A stretch of DNA of 64,000 nt. It comes from Echinostoma caproni (lineage: Eukaryota; Platyhelminthes; Trematoda; Plagiorchiida; Echinostomatidae). The notes below the pieces were generated by a model. The model saw only the letters and a program-made list of their open reading frames with translations, did no database searches and was not told where the DNA came from. Positions 1-12,960 of this stretch are shown piece after piece. A program made the position numbers and the translations under genes. How positions within the stretch are numbered: position 1 is the stretch's first letter; each line of letters begins with the position of its first letter. The DNA lies in the NCBI GenBank assembly GCA_900618425.1, contig UZAN01039924.1:1-64000 (forward strand), given 5' to 3'.

Positions 1-800
1 AGGATTGGATTCTTCGTCATAGGAAACCCACTGAGTAGAGAGTGCCAAGTAAGTCAACAACGGATAACCTGTGAATCTACGCGTGTTACCTGGGGAACTT
101 CCTTGAGTTGAAGCAAAACAAACATATTTGAATGTAAGTACAGAGTGATCACTGCATCCTAGGGGAGAAGTCACGTTGACAGACTCTACCATAATCTCCT
201 CATTGGTCAACACTAAATCCAGTATGGATGGTGACTGTAGGTTTCCAAACATAATGGCCACCTTCACATAGTTGTATAGTGAATGCGAGTCAATCAGCCG
301 TTTGAATTGATTTTCGAAAAATGGACGGACGGTCGCTGATTTGTTGAGATTGAGGCAGTTGAAATCACCCATAAGGAGAACATGGGTAAATGTTTGTATA
401 AGAATGTGTGACATAGTAAAAGCGTTTCACTGGCCGTCTCCAGGGATGATGGGGGACGACAGACTACACCAATCACACAATCATCTTGTTTGGACAACTT
501 CAACCTGCACCACAGAGTGTCCAGTGTCGAAACGGGAGGGTAGATTTACTCGCACTAAAGACTGTTTCGGTAGTGGAGTAAAACACCACCACCACGGGTA
601 GGACGATCGCTTCTGTGTAGAGACATTTCTGATAAAGACAATTCGGAGTCTAAAATATCAGCTGTAAACCAAGTCTCTGTAACACCAATAATGTCCCACT
701 GATTAGATATAAGACGTAACTTCAACTGTGGTACTTTGCCGATAAGTTCCTGAGCTTTGCAGTAGAAACAGCTTAGATACAGAAGGAGAGTGCGAAACCT
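1..800 (-). pseudogene. LINE family A, endonuclease region (broken, cut by window edge)
   Basis: This is the apurinic-type endonuclease part of a non-LTR retrotransposon, read right to left. Recognisable blocks in order are GVTETWF (about 667-690), a glycine-rich RGGGV block (about 590-605), VVCRPPSS (within 294-503), GDFNC (355-369), ILDLVLTNEE (195-224) and an LGCSDHSVL block (about 150-180). In the family the endonuclease nicks target DNA to prime reverse transcription; GDFN and SDH are core active-site motifs. The frame is broken by stops and shifts between these blocks. The reverse transcriptase would lie left of position 1. The stretch from LDLVLTN onward matches the other copy near 37.8 kb closely (LDLVLTNEE plus MVES), so both are one family. 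CR1/jockey-like is the best guess for clade; that placement is inference. Confidence 0.85.
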
Positions 801-957
801 GATCGTTTCAGATATTATTCAATGAAATGACAGCTTCCACCCAATATCTAAAAGATGAAGGCTGTTCAAGCACCGCAGGATGCGCGGCAAATTTAATCAA
901 TTTTCCAGACAAAAATATTAAGATTCGCATTTTGTACAACTGCTGTATTTAATTCTA

Positions 958-1973
958 TTAGGTTGTTGCATAGGTTTCGTCCGTAACATGAAATTATTTG
1001 TTCTACAAAGACATGTGATGTGTGACAAAATGTTATATACCATTAAAAAGCCCGTGCTATGATGCACAAGATTAAAATAACCGTTTTTGCCTAAGTTATG
1101 GCCGCCAGACATGCAGAGAATTAGGCGAAAAGACGAATTGTTATTTTGCGACAATTTCACGCCACTTTCGCTCGAAAGCTTGAAGCTTGGGTCCTGCACG
1201 AACTCAACCAAAAGCCGAAAGATAAGCGGCTTTCCACTGCTGCTCAAAATCTCGCTGGATACCAAGGAACGTTTCTTATACAGAATCGTCACCGGAGACG
1301 ATAAATGGTGAATATGCAGCAAAGGAAAGAGTGGGTGAGCCCTGGAAAGAAGCCTCAGCGTAGGATCAAGAAAGACCTGCACCTGATGAAAACAATGATT
1401 TGCGTATGGTGGGATTGGGAAGGTCTAATCCACTGGGGAATGCTTGGAAAGCACACGACAGTAGAGAAGAATCTCCATAAAGCCCAATAGCATCGAGTCA
1501 ATGAGGTAATTCAACAAAACAGACTGGATCGACAAGGCCAGGTGATCCTCCTCCATGACAATGCTCGACCACACACCACAAAAACTGTCAAGGTGGCACA
1601 CGAAGAGCTCGGTTGGGAGGTCATTCGATATCCTCTCGTCCCGACGGATTACCATCTCTACCGCTGATATTCAAATGAAACGTGGAGTCTTAGCTTCGAA
1701 AATCAGGATCATCATGAGAATTGGCTCAACTTCTTCGAGACTCAGCCTAAGGATTTCTGACAAAAGAGAATCAACAAACTGGTGAAAAATGGGAAGAAGT
1801 AGTGAACAATGATGGGGAGTACATAGTTGCTTGAGGTGTTATTATTCTTGCTATTAAAATGTTATGATTTCAGTAAACATAATTGACTGAGTAATTATTT
1901 TGATTGTTATAATTCTGTGGTTTATTTGGAAATAAATGTTTAAAAAACGGCGGGAACTTATGCACCAACCCAA
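958..1973 (+). mobile_element. mariner (Tc1/mariner superfamily) DNA transposon, internally deleted
   Basis: Both ends are visible. The left terminal inverted repeat starts TTAGGTTGTTGCATAGGTTT (958 on) and the right one ends ACTTATGCACCAACCCAA (1956-1973); the two are imperfect reverse complements over about 27 bases. A TA dinucleotide sits just left (956-957), as expected for mariner target duplication; the right flank reads TG, so that copy of the target has mutated or the boundary is off by a base. At about 1016 bases the element is shorter than the usual 1.3 kb mariner, and the missing part is the N-terminal DNA-binding half of the transposase. Confidence 0.9.
1087..1834 (+). pseudogene. 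mariner transposase remnant, C-terminal catalytic part
   Basis: The transposase would cut and paste its own element. What remains, spread over several frames, is WVLHEL (1188-1205, the WVPHEL linker motif of mariners), a RIVTGDDKW block carrying the first catalytic Asp (about 1283-1310), a VWWDWEGLIHW block (about 1404-1440), HDNARPH (1554-1574, second catalytic Asp), a shortened PTDYHLY block (about 1640-1665), and an NDGEYIVA end with stop TGA at 1832-1834. Several frameshifts and in-frame stops (for example after GDDKW and before HRVNEV) disable it. No N-terminal helix-turn-helix region is visible. A long open frame on the opposite strand (918-1382) is a shadow. Confidence 0.9.
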
Positions 1974-2229
1974 TGGCTCCCATTTCAAGCAAAATATTCT
2001 GACTGATCATCGCACTGTGAATAAAAGAATACGAAAATCCAATGGAATATATAACCGAAAAAATACTACGAATTGAACGGTAGTAACGGAAATGAATTCA
2101 TTCACAATTTTCCTCTTGTTCTCTCACGCTATATGGTTAATACAATGCATACAGTATGCGGTGTTGTAATCCACCAACTAACCTAACGAATCAAGTAATA
2201 CGTTTACTGGTGACAAATATACACGTATC

Positions 2230-2465
2230 CGAGTTCTAGGTCAGTGAGTAATCAGGACCTCGAACACGTACAGAGGCAGCCAGGTAGACCGACAAACGAC
2301 TCAAGCGTCTCACGACACGCAACTGAGGTCAAGCAGGCTTCCAAACAGTCAAGGAATCAATCAGCGCAGACACGTCAATACTAATATCTGATTAAATGGA
2401 GCCAATCGATATTGTAATAGCGTAAGCCCGCATGGCATGAGTGCATCCGTCTATGGAGTAAATAT
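2230..2465 (+). repeat. possible 3' end of a retroelement leading into a tetranucleotide tail
   Basis: This non-coding stretch is richer in G and C than its flanks and runs directly into the (AATC)n array. It ends with GGAGTAAATATAATCAATC, which resembles a retroelement 3' end merging into a simple tail, as seen for the two LINEs further right in this window. No reading frame, terminal repeat or tRNA-like promoter is seen. A chance position next to a microsatellite is equally possible. Confidence 0.3.
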
Positions 2466-2530
<65 letters not shown>

Positions 2531-2544
2531 ATCGATCGATCGAT
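2466..2544 (+). repeat. (AATC)16 microsatellite switching to (GATC)4
   Basis: A perfect run of about 16 AATC units (2466-2529) changes at its right end into about four GATC units (2530-2544). The switch point is clean, as if a variant unit with one A-to-G change spread by slippage at one edge of the array. Confidence 0.97.
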
Positions 2545-2545
2545 T

Positions 2546-5270
2546 AGTGGAACAGATCATAAGCCTGAACGGAAAACAGTAGTTTACAGCATTAAAATGC
2601 ATACATTATGCTGGGCAGGCTAATTCTGGTAGCACAGGTTGGCTGATGAAGTATGCAAAAACATCACAGTGCATAGAATGTAGAGACGACTAACAATAAC
2701 AGTTTATTAAACAAAAGAATGTGAGGGGCTAGTAAAAATTCTGATTACAAACAACAAACCAAGTATATAACTTGCGCCTATTGGATTTAATGATGGAATA
2801 AACGAATACGAAAAAAGTAACGCAGTTGGTAGAGGATCAACCCTACGGTAACAACCAGCTTTTGGAGGAGAAAAGGGGAGACAACAGGAGACGAATAAAT
2901 TGAAATTGCAAGGAAACCTGATAAAATATGACCCACATCTGATTCAGAAAACGATCTTTTTGTTTGGTTCAAATTGTAAATGAATGAGCTGGTTGAATTT
3001 GAAATGGCTATGTACAACCTGAGAGGAGAGAGAACGAAGAGAAAAACTGTTTGCAAGAGGTAACGATTGATTTTCGCAGTCCTATGTTGATTGAGTTGTC
3101 AAACACATGTTATCCCACCAGTTCTAATAACATATCATGCTAGAGAGTTCGGATTACACAACCGAAGTACAGTTTATACCGTCTTATTAATTTCAAACTG
3201 TAGTCCTAGAGTTACCAAAAGTAAAGATGATCCTCGCCAAGGTCAAATTGTTTCTCTGTTCCTGACCCCATTGGCTGAGTCTAGAAGTGCTAATGCCTAT
3301 CACTACAAAACTTATTTTCGTCCTACACCGAATACTATTAAAAAACAGTGCTTATCTAACATAGTATTGTGTTAGTTCTGTTAACCATATCAGCGTGCTA
3401 ATTGGCAATCTGCTCTTCAGTTTATTTGCAAGTTTATCAGTTTAATGAAGGTTATCATTTTACTTCTACGGACTCGAAGAGGGCCTCTCCATCGAATTGT
3501 GCTCGTTTCTGAGATAATCTTTTGTAGCTTCAATTTATCATACAAAGCGAAAATTATTGAACCGCTGAGAATTGCGTGAATGAGGGCTATATTCACCTAA
3601 CACGGTTGTGTCCAAGTTATTTTCCACCTCCATTAGTTCAGCCTGGTTGTCCAAAGGGGTTCAATTAGAACAAAACTGACTGCCATTTGGAACCAGATCA
3701 ATAACCAGTTGACATTTCTCCTTCTCATGGAAGACGAATTGAACGGTTGCTATGAGGGAAGCTCAGTAAATAGGGATTTGAACGTCACTGTGAACCCCCA
3801 TTTAAAAAGCCTGGTAAACTCGCAAAAAATTGCAAAGCGAACAAAGGTTCTTGTTTGCAGAATAAATTCGATGGTGAACGCAATCTGTATAAAATATATA
3901 TTTCTAAAGGCAACGTCATTGGACACAATCGGAAGCACTATGTGTAACGCTTTTGAGTATGAACAGTTGTTGGTAGGCTTAAACTGATAAACAAAAAATA
4001 GCTGACAGTAAAGTCTCCAATTACAAATCGCTCTCAAGTACTGTTCCACCAATCAGAATTTGCAAACAGAGAGACGAGTTGTTTTGCTTTTCAGTTATCT
4101 TTGGTAGAATGATGTTTAGTGTTGTGACGTGTTATACATGGGAATTATTTTCAAATTACCTTTTACCAATTATTTATCCATTGGATAAGAAATCTCGTCT
4201 ACTATTATTGGTTATTTTCTTTTCTTGTTCAGCGGTTGCTTAAAATGCAATCCCAGTGAAATAAGATGTTCCAAGTGGTTTCCAGCTGTTACCTTGTAAG
4301 TAGTCTTCACCGCGGATATTTGATTCACATTGCTAATCCTACTCATGCGTTTCCCGATAAGATCACTATGCAATCCACGTATTATTACATAAACACCTTC
4401 GCTACCTTGGAAGAACCGGATCAAATTGACAAATCACAATATTGCCCAGTTTGTAGCGGATCGAGTTCGCAGNCAGCAGTAATCAGATCTCTCCATTGCC
4501 GGAGTTGACCGCACGTGGTCGGAAATCGTTATAGAAATTAACCAAATAACTCTCGAGCGATATTTAATCAATCGTTTTTCCCAATAAAAGGAGTTTCCAT
4601 CGGTTGTGTGTAGGGCCAATTATTCAAAAAATGACGAACCAGTTAAGGATTAGATGAAGTATTCAACTGAAACGGTTCTTGAGAAATACTCCCCGTGACA
4701 AACGTTTGTAATACCCTGCAGGGTTCACAGTTTCTTCACCTCTAAATGTAGCGGAATGACCGTTTCTACTTGCCCATGGTGTAATGTGATGAAAAACGTT
4801 CACGCGAAGTTCAGATTGCTCAGCTTTTATTGAACGGTGAAATATCACAAAGATATTGTCGTATGTACGTTGATCTCATTCCTTACTTCTTGGGTGTCAC
4901 TACTGCTTACAAACCTAAAACAGGACTACGGTCGAATTTGTCCAAAGGTAAGGACCACTAGACCAGTCATGAGTGTGGCAATTCCATGTGTAGGCTGTGA
5001 CCAGTGTCAACTGCTTACTTCCTTAATATGGCTCATTATGACTATGAAGATGTGAAGCATATTCAATAATTGTCACGGTCTTTGAACCTGGATTTTTGGA
5101 CGTTATAAGCTGTCAGAAATAACCAATTTTCATTGCATTCTTTGCACTGTAAAATGTTCACGTACACTATCAGGCGATAAACAAGTAAAAAAGCTTTCTA
5201 ATTCAGCTGGTTCAGTTTTCATGTGGGATGAATTTTAAGTTAGAAGTACATCAAATTTGGTGTATCATAC
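2546..5270. other. non-coding stretch, nothing recognised
   Basis: No conserved domain, RNA gene or transposon end is seen. The most coding-like frame runs from ATG 3727 to 3987 on the plus strand (86 codons, beginning MEDELNGCYEGSS, with an NVT glycosylation-type site), but it has no family resemblance and a 100-codon frame overlaps it on the other strand, so it is probably chance. A single N lies at 4473. Confidence 0.5.
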
Positions 5271-5273
5271 CTG

Positions 5274-5315
5274 TATATATATATATATATAAGATATATA
5301 AGATATATAAATATC
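5274..5315. repeat. (TA)n microsatellite with AGATATATA variant units
   Basis: About nine TA units are followed by two AGATATATA units, giving a roughly 42-base AT-only tract with small inverted repeats. It is a simple-sequence repeat and no gene is attached to it. Confidence 0.9.
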
Positions 5316-8300
5316 TGTCGATGAAGAGTATTTATTTCGAACTTGTAGTAGTTCCGAAGTTACCTCTAGGAATCAAAACAGGTTTCATGTAAACCAACAT
5401 GGGAATTCACTTTTTGGCAAATGTGCTTTATTTGATGAAGGTCGATAAATATATTCTACATAAGGTATTTTGTTCCTGCGATGTAAAGTAAATAAAATGG
5501 TTGATGAAGTTTTTCTAGCATAAATAAATTCTTAAATTAAGCGACTACAAAGCACTCACGTAAAATGCTTCATGTCCATTGGACTGAAATATGATCCTAT
5601 AAGCAAACATTGGCCTTCAAAAGTTGAACCTGAGGTAGGTGGCTCATTCATTACCCGTTTTATAGTGTCACTATACCCAAACCGAATGAAAAATCATGAG
5701 ATTTGATTGAATTCACTGAATTAACGATCAACAATAAGGTTTTGAATGCACTCAAATAATACAAGTAACTATTTACATAAATAGTCATTCTTGACGGTGT
5801 CTCCAATTTATTGAACTGTAAAGCATCAAAAATGAGATCGAATAACGGGATGAAATTGCATTCGAGTTGTGGTTTATTCCCGAATGAATTTTCAATCTAT
5901 CGCCATCACTTCTCCACGAATACATGCACACCTTTTCCGATTTCTCCCTCGCTTTTTGCACTCCGCTGTTCTCAATGATGTTCTGGTTCGATTTGGCGAA
6001 ACTGGCATCAAAGACATCCATTGATTGTGTTTGTGAACGTGTCTAAGTGTGTATTTGTGGGTGTGTATGAGCGACTGATTCGGCAACCGAAATGTCTGTG
6101 GGTGTAGAGGATAACAAAAGGAATGACCTTTCCGCCCTGAGGCAACTGTGCAAACAAGAACATGCTAAACGGGGTTTTGCGAACGGAAGGGAAAAGTAAC
6201 GAGCAAGATAAGACAAGCGATTGAATAATAACTCCAGAGCCTGAAGTGGAGCGTTTGTGGGCATGGTGAGTCCTACAAACAGTGCCAACATATCGACACC
6301 CATTGTATGCGTGTGTTTGTGCATGCGGAATCAGATGCGGTTTCTCAGCATGCTCTGGTAACAAGCAACAGGAAGTTGTTCTGTATAGATTAGACACAAC
6401 GAGAACATTCCATCATGTCCGAACGCCTCCCGGTGAAACATCTTGTCGCGCTTAACTGTCCAGTCCTGTATTTTCAAATGTGGATGATGAGAGCAAACTG
6501 GGGTATTTTGTGGACAGCGAGAGAGAGTGAAGGTTTAAATGTTGGTGGCAAACGGAACGAATCATGTATCCAAACCTATTTCATAGGACCTAGTCAATCG
6601 GACCACGTGAACTATCGTTGACAAAGGTAACAACCTGAAGAACCTACTTGTCAACTCAGACCTTGTCCAGACGGTATCGTTTCCTGTTGGAAAACTTGAG
6701 AAACAATAAAAAGGTCTTTTTTTTGCTCAGGTTGAGCATAGATTCTAGGCACACTGACCTACTGAGTATACCAGCGGCAAAATCAACGTACAAACAAATA
6801 AATCAAACGTAGCTTTTCCGGCACAATTTAGTATTCTGTTGACCAAATAAAATGGGAACGCCAAATGAGCCAAATCAAATAGCGATTCTTTTAGGTACGA
6901 CAAAATGAAAGATTTTACGTTTTGCAGATGAGCAGACTTCTATTTTCCGTTTATTTGAAAACTAGAGGGGATAAATATTGTAAACAATTGAACGGCACTT
7001 AAAGAATGACAAACCTTTTGCTTGGATTACTGATTTATTTAGAAAGCACTGGAGAGCTGAATTTTGATGGAGTAAGGAATTTCATTTGTTCTCTTTCCAA
7101 TAATCCTCATAATTTTGCCACGAAAACGGTCCTGAAATTAGACGCGAATTTTGGTAAACACAGGCTGTTTGTGATTTAGTGGTGGCTGATATCCAGTGCT
7201 TCACTTCACTTTACCCAGGAGAGAGGCTCACTGCATAGGAGTAGATTCACCAAACATAAGAAGCAACGTTTGCTAAAGGATACCGAGTGTATCCGAAAGA
7301 TTTATCGCAAATGGTTCTGTTTTTAAGCACTCACTACTGCAGAATTGGTGGATTAAATAAAATGGAGCTAATAGAGGAGATTTATGGTTGACGTTTAGAG
7401 TTTAAAGCAAATAATGAGAAATAAACTCAAATTATATCTATTTCATTTTTCAGTTGGACGAAACTTATTTATTTATTTATTTTTCTCTTAAGAGATTTCA
7501 GTTGTTAAAGGGCGACTACATCCTAGTTTTATGCTACAAATTTCAACCAAGTGAAATACTTTCAACTTAGCAGTAGATTCCAACGTTTGTTTGTTGCTAT
7601 GTGCGCCATTTTTCTGTTGATTGCAACGAGCAAATGCCCATCCCACATTTCAACTGTAAAACCGGCTTTTGGTGATTTAGCGACATTGTTATATAACGGT
7701 AGTAACAATCGGTAACAGTGGAGTTCCGTGTCAGTATTGTGCTTCATTTAGTTTTGTACGAGGGCTGAACGTATTCAGAAAGTCTGTCAAAGGTGTGTGT
7801 GAGAGAGAAGGTCACTCATTTGTTCTTTATTAGGCATGTCCTACTCAGCTTTATACCAAGGCCTTGCCTAAACCGATTTCTATTAATCAGGCGACGCTTT
7901 CACTTTAAATATTTGAATTGAAATTGTCCCACTTGAAATCCGTATCAGATACCTAAATATAAAAGGGGTAACCTAATCCAGTCTGATTAACGAGCTTTAT
8001 TGTAGGGTTTCACCAGTAGTGAAACCTCACAAAGAGGATAAGTATGTGATGATCAATCACTGTCCGGGACTGGTTGATGACAGATGGATGCTGAACGGTT
8101 TGAATCTCAAACCTGGATAGTAAATGTTTTGTTTGAATAAAAAAACACAACAATGAAAAGGGGCACAATGTTGTTTCGGATTCTTTTCGTTGTATCTCAA
8201 CTGATGCTTACCGCAAATCCATATCAGCTGCGGTATAAAAAAACTTTGCTTTCTATAGTAAGCACCGGCTGAGTTGCAGCTGAATGATTAGGGGAATTAC

Positions 8301-8800
8301 GTCGCGTTGAATCACGCTGTGCTGTTCTTTAATCAAGATTATTTTTGAAATTAATTGCGTAAACTATTCATTGTCGGGGTTACGGTCTCAGAGTCGATGA
8401 TGTTGGTCTGAAAATTAGAGGTACCCTGATCGTTTTCAGGCAGCTAACCACTGAGTGCCAATAGAGCTATCAATCATAGTTTACATGTCTCTTTCGTAAT
8501 CCAAATCGATATCTTAACCCAAGTCGAATCTCTATCAACTCCACATTGGCGTTTTATTGGTCAAAACCAATTTTTGAGCGGATTTATTGCAATCTTTTGA
8601 ACAAATGTCACATTTTCCTTACAGATTTGGACGCAGATAAGCAATTAGCTGATACCTCGCACCTTATTTTGAACTATCATTTGTTGGGAATGAATTACTT
8701 AGAATTAATGATAAGTGACAATTAGGGTTTACAACATATGTTCAGTTAATAAAGAGTAAAAATAAATAAACGGTGAATTCCCTCGTATAACCAGAAAACG
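5316..8800. other. non-coding stretch, nothing recognised
   Basis: The segment 5990-6330 is rich in GT/TG runs, which create long open frames on the minus strand with H, T and C bias; these look like products of low-complexity sequence. A short T-rich (TTTA)n tract lies at about 7467-7483. No homology, RNA gene or element boundary could be recognised. Confidence 0.5.
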
Positions 8801-8817
8801 AAATGTTAACTGAAACA

Positions 8818-8885
8818 ATGGACAGCTGTTTCGACCGATTTGGATCTCATCGGCAGTGTGAATCCACTGACTGAACTGGAGCAAT
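8818..8885 (-). repeat. short dispersed repeat B, fragment 1
   Basis: The block from GGACAGCTGTTTCGACC to GAATCC(A) and AACTGG matches two other places in the window (28.56 kb and 55.51 kb). Here only the body is present; the tRNA-like promoter part seen in the other two copies is missing, so this copy is truncated at its 5' end on the minus strand. See the 28.56 kb copy for the family description. Confidence 0.55.
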
Positions 8886-8889
8886 TTTC

Positions 8890-11800
8890 GGTTTTTATTG
8901 TGGAAGAAAAATTCTACACAGTTATTAACGGTTTATGTATCAAAGTGTACTTCCAACATCTTTTCAAGCCATCTTTGTGGTATGGACCTCAAGTTTTCCA
9001 GCGTTCATTAAAGTAATATGCTATCTAGGAGATGATGGTTCGCTGCTATTTTTTCAGCAAACTGCGCAGGAATACCCTCCAACTTAAAATTGCAGAAACT
9101 CTGAAACAACGTTCGCACTACTGTTGTAACCCAATCGGATACGGAAGTGTAGATGATATGAAATTCGATGTTCTTGATCGTGCATGCGTGAAAACTCCTG
9201 GATTCTTACAATAATCATACACCATTGGATGCTAACTCCTAATTATACTCGATAAGGGCAGGAGAATCAACGAATAAACCAAATAGTGGGCTACTACGAC
9301 AGTAACATTTCATCAAATGTGATGAGACAGATTCGTGCGTCGTATTTAGGCGTGAGATAAATCAAACTAATGTAACTGATGAGGTCGTAAATGCTTTTTG
9401 GGCAATTCCCATGCATATAATAGAACTAAGGGGTAATAAGATACGAACCCCAATGCCTCAATTTACCGATCAGTCAACCCTTATTTTCACAATTTAGCTT
9501 TAGACTTGGTGGATACATCCCCTGGGGTTAAACACAAAAAACTCAACGAGAAGTATTGATGAATTTTACTTGATCATTTGAATGAACCAGGTTCATTTTA
9601 AAACGATAACTGTGGTAAAATCATGTTTTAATTACAAGAAATATTTATGTTGGTTTGCAGGCAGGTCAGCAAAATAATGCGTATCGTTTGGTGAACTATT
9701 TTTCATAAGATTATATTAATTAGATCAGGGAGCAACCTGAAAACATTTTTGTTGGTGAGGATCAGAAAAAATGGGTTAGTGATGTGAATGTTCAGGTTTC
9801 AATTAATCAAGAATTTTCTCTGAAATTGCACTAATTTAGTCTGATGTCTGAGCCGGAATCAAGTCTCTATGAGGGACAGAATGAAAATAATGTCGACTGA
9901 GAACAACACTATTTTCACAAGTATTGTTTTTAAAGTTAACTGATTCGCAATTCTCATGAAGCGCCTAAATTATATTGTACGCTTTACCTTTAATGCTACA
10001 AAACGACGGTGCTCATTCAAGAAACGATTTGCTTTAACCCTGTAGAATTAGGAAAAATTGCCTAGACCCGTTCTTCTATTCAAACGTGTTACAAATTCTA
10101 CATCGTTCGTACTTCCTAAAGCTTATTCACATATACCGTTTTTATCACGGCGATTCGCCAGTGTCACCTATGGAGCAACTTGTAGATAATACTCACTGAG
10201 TTTACCTTAGCCGGAAAATCATATTATCTATTGAACCCTTCCAGAGCTATCTATAAGGTTTAGAATGCACCCATAGGAAATCATGGGAACCGGTGGAATA
10301 AAAGATTGATTTAGATTTTGTCTTCATTTGCTCTTGCGTGCCTTATCCACCAGTTCACAAAAGCACTGCAGTTGACTGAGTATCCATGAAAAAGCTAGTA
10401 GGGCACTGTATGTACCACAGTAATTTTCAACGCCATATGTTGAACAACTGGGCTCATTTGCTAAATTAAGGGCAAAACTTAAAAAAACGACAACGGGATT
10501 GTGAGGTGTATTCTTCCTTTCGAAGCATTTATTATATGAAACAACTGTCCTACCTAATGTAATTTATATCAGTTTTGTACGACTCTACATAACCAAACGA
10601 ATAAGTCAAAATGATTTGATTTAGCAGACAAATACGACGAAAAATGAAACAATATGATTATTTGAAAACTAAATTCTGTTGATTAAAAGGAATACGTGAC
10701 ATTCAAAAACATGCTCTGATAAGAAGGGCTTAAAATGTGTTACTTCACACACCAAGTTTACGTTGGTTTAAAACGGATTTGTATAAGTAACAATCTGATC
10801 GTTAGTCAACGAGGCTAAGGTTCTACAGGCCCACATTTAGTCATCTACTACTGTATTGATGGTCTACGTTGTTACCTTGTATCGTTTACTATGTTTGGTT
10901 TTAGTTTTTACATTGGGCTTGCAGGTGCTCTTGATTCAACCCGAGCGAACTCTGAAGAATAATATTGTTGAGCTTTTCTGAGGTGAACGATTGGGCAGGC
11001 CTCGTTTTTTAGTGTTCCAATTAGGGCAGCTTGTAAAATATTCAAATCAAATTTTAGACTCTATTTAAGCTTTTTGAATGATGATGTTTTATCACTTTGA
11101 TGTACGGATAATGTGGAAGAATATTTTCGTCACCACTGGTTGGAATTAATTTAATTTACTGTATTAAACCATTTTTATTCACCAAACGCACTGTATTTGT
11201 AGTTAGGTTTTCCACCGCTGACTACGCGATTGTTTTAACTTGATGTACAATGTCGCTGTCAACTACTTGAGATTTATTTTATTCAAAACGCAATTTCAAT
11301 CGATACAAATATGCAAACCTCCAGTTTTAAGTACTGCTCCGGTTGTGCTTCTATCGAAGTGAAGTTGTCAAATTTTAAACTTAAATTGCAAAATAGAGGT
11401 AAAACAGATGAACTCATGAAAAAAGCCCCCGCGTTATTGAACTGCAGTTATTTTAGACTCAATGACAGTCCCTGAAGGGCAATAAATCGTAAATTTTCGT
11501 CAGTTATGTGGTTATCTTATTTGAATAACGCAACTAGAAAATGCCCTTCAGCTTCCGATACTTGTAAACAGGACTAATCTGCATTTTTATTGGTTTGGAT
11601 ATGACAAGACTGTACTATTTTAATTCGTTTAACTAACCGATATTCAGGGATGGTAGTGCTTACAAGTGGCGAAAGGTAGAAAATACACTAGATTTCCGTA
11701 AAGTTGCTTTCTGCTCCTATATATATTTATATATAAATGTATACATATATATGCTTACATCTACACAGATATTTTTCCATACCCGTGGGTAACAATAATT

Positions 11801-12240
11801 TACTCTGAACCTTTCCCGAGTTGTAATGTCCCTAATTCTCCTGCATCACTATTTGAATTGGCGCCACCTTGAGTAATACGATAAAACTTTCCAGTAGTTG
11901 ACATATTGTTGAAAAAATACAATTACGATCTCTGTCATACTTATGCATCATTTAAGTCAATATATTATTACCACATTCTTAACCGATGCTCGGCTATGCT
12001 GCAACTAATACGCCGCCAACAGTCACTGAAATTGACAAAAAGGTACGTTTCTCAGGTGCATAATGCACAAAATGAGATGCATCGAAATGAAGAGATTTGA
12101 ATATAGTTACGGTGTCACAGGGGTTCGATCAATAACAACATACCGGTGCGTGAACATCGTCGATTCTGAATGACCGAAGTCAATATATCCGCTTTTAACA
12201 ACTTCTGACGCAATCAAAGATCAAATATTGCTGATCACCA
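8890..12240. other. non-coding stretch, nothing recognised
   Basis: AT-rich sequence with short open frames only. A frame at 9032-9214 (plus) begins near a possible splice acceptor (CTATTTTTTCAG, about 9041-9052) but resembles no family I know. An AT-only tract at 11718-11752 (TATATATTTATATATAAATG) is simple sequence. Confidence 0.5.
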
Positions 12241-12243
12241 CTA

Positions 12244-12712
12244 TTGATTGATTTGCAATGTAAAAAGAGCAGGGATGAAGCTGATATCTTCAATTGTATG
12301 TATTTGAAGTTAAATTTCACTTGTACATGTTCGGCAAGTTATGTAGGACGAACGATGAGGCAGCTCTCCCAAAGGATCAGAGAACATAAGCCGGCTTGGC
12401 TGATAACGAATTGCAAAAAAACAATAACCAGTGCGATTATGGGCCACCTCGCTGATACCGGACATCAGCCAGACAACGATGCTTTCAGTCATCTACAAAG
12501 CACCCCAAAACAAATCAAAGCAAGTTCGGATACGTCACTTGTCAACAGCGGAAGCTGTAGCAATCAAAATCATGAACCCACCACTGTGCAAACAGAAGCA
12601 GATGGTTGCCGCACTTCAGCTGCCTTGGTCTCAATCAAACCTACGTGATGACCCGAACCATGACCTCAATGGTATCATGATGACGCAACATGACGTGACA
12701 AATGGCACATGA
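12244..12712 (+). pseudogene. Penelope-like element, C-terminal GIY-YIG endonuclease remnant
   Basis: The frame from 12244 carries CTCSASYVGRTMRQLSQRI then REHKPAWL, the GIY-YIG nuclease core as found at the C terminus of Penelope-like retroelements (Tyr/Gly of YVG, then the Arg and Glu-His downstream). At about 12480 the reading shifts by one base into a second frame that continues VIYKAPQNKSKQVRIRHLS, then TAEAVAIKIMNPPLC, a block that normally ends this domain. So one element protein is split over two frames and is dead. No reverse transcriptase could be recognised upstream (11.2-12.24 kb), so this is a 5'-truncated copy, usual for these elements. A related, more decayed copy lies at 20.6-20.8 kb on the other strand. 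Confidence 0.75.
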
Positions 12713-12960
12713 AAAGAAAGGTCACCGAGAAATCCAGAATTGACCTTCCCCCACACACTCCCATTCACCCACTGTCCCCATTTTATTCACTGGTCCCGAT
12801 TAAACTTGACAGACACTGGTGCATTTTCACACATAACCACTATGGTTCAACCACGTTTATTTCTACATGAGATATAAATACGCACACATAATTGTAAAGG
12901 CCTGAAGAAACGCAAACAAGCTTGTTCGCTATACTGTTTCGCTTTTGTTATTCATATGGG
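12713..12960 (+). repeat. probable 3' untranslated end of the Penelope-like copy
   Basis: Pyrimidine-rich sequence follows the GIY-YIG remnant and leads to GCCTGAAGAAACGCAAACAA (about 12900-12920) then AGCTTGTTCGCTATACTG. The last block has a partial look-alike at about 21038-21070. Calling this the element's 3' end is inference from position alone; no terminal repeat was confirmed. Confidence 0.35.

Noticed and set aside
918..1382. 154-codon open frame on the minus strand
   Set aside because: It is the antisense of the mariner transposase remnant and the left inverted repeat.
3750..4052. 100-codon minus frame opposite the 3709-3987 plus frame
   Set aside because: Both strands are open over the same stretch, which is typical of chance; the minus product is a Phe/Ile/Leu-rich string without a family.
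5785..6397. Overlapping minus-strand frames up to 129 codons
   Set aside because: They come from GT/TG-rich low-complexity DNA; composition is His/Thr/Cys-biased and two frames are open at once.
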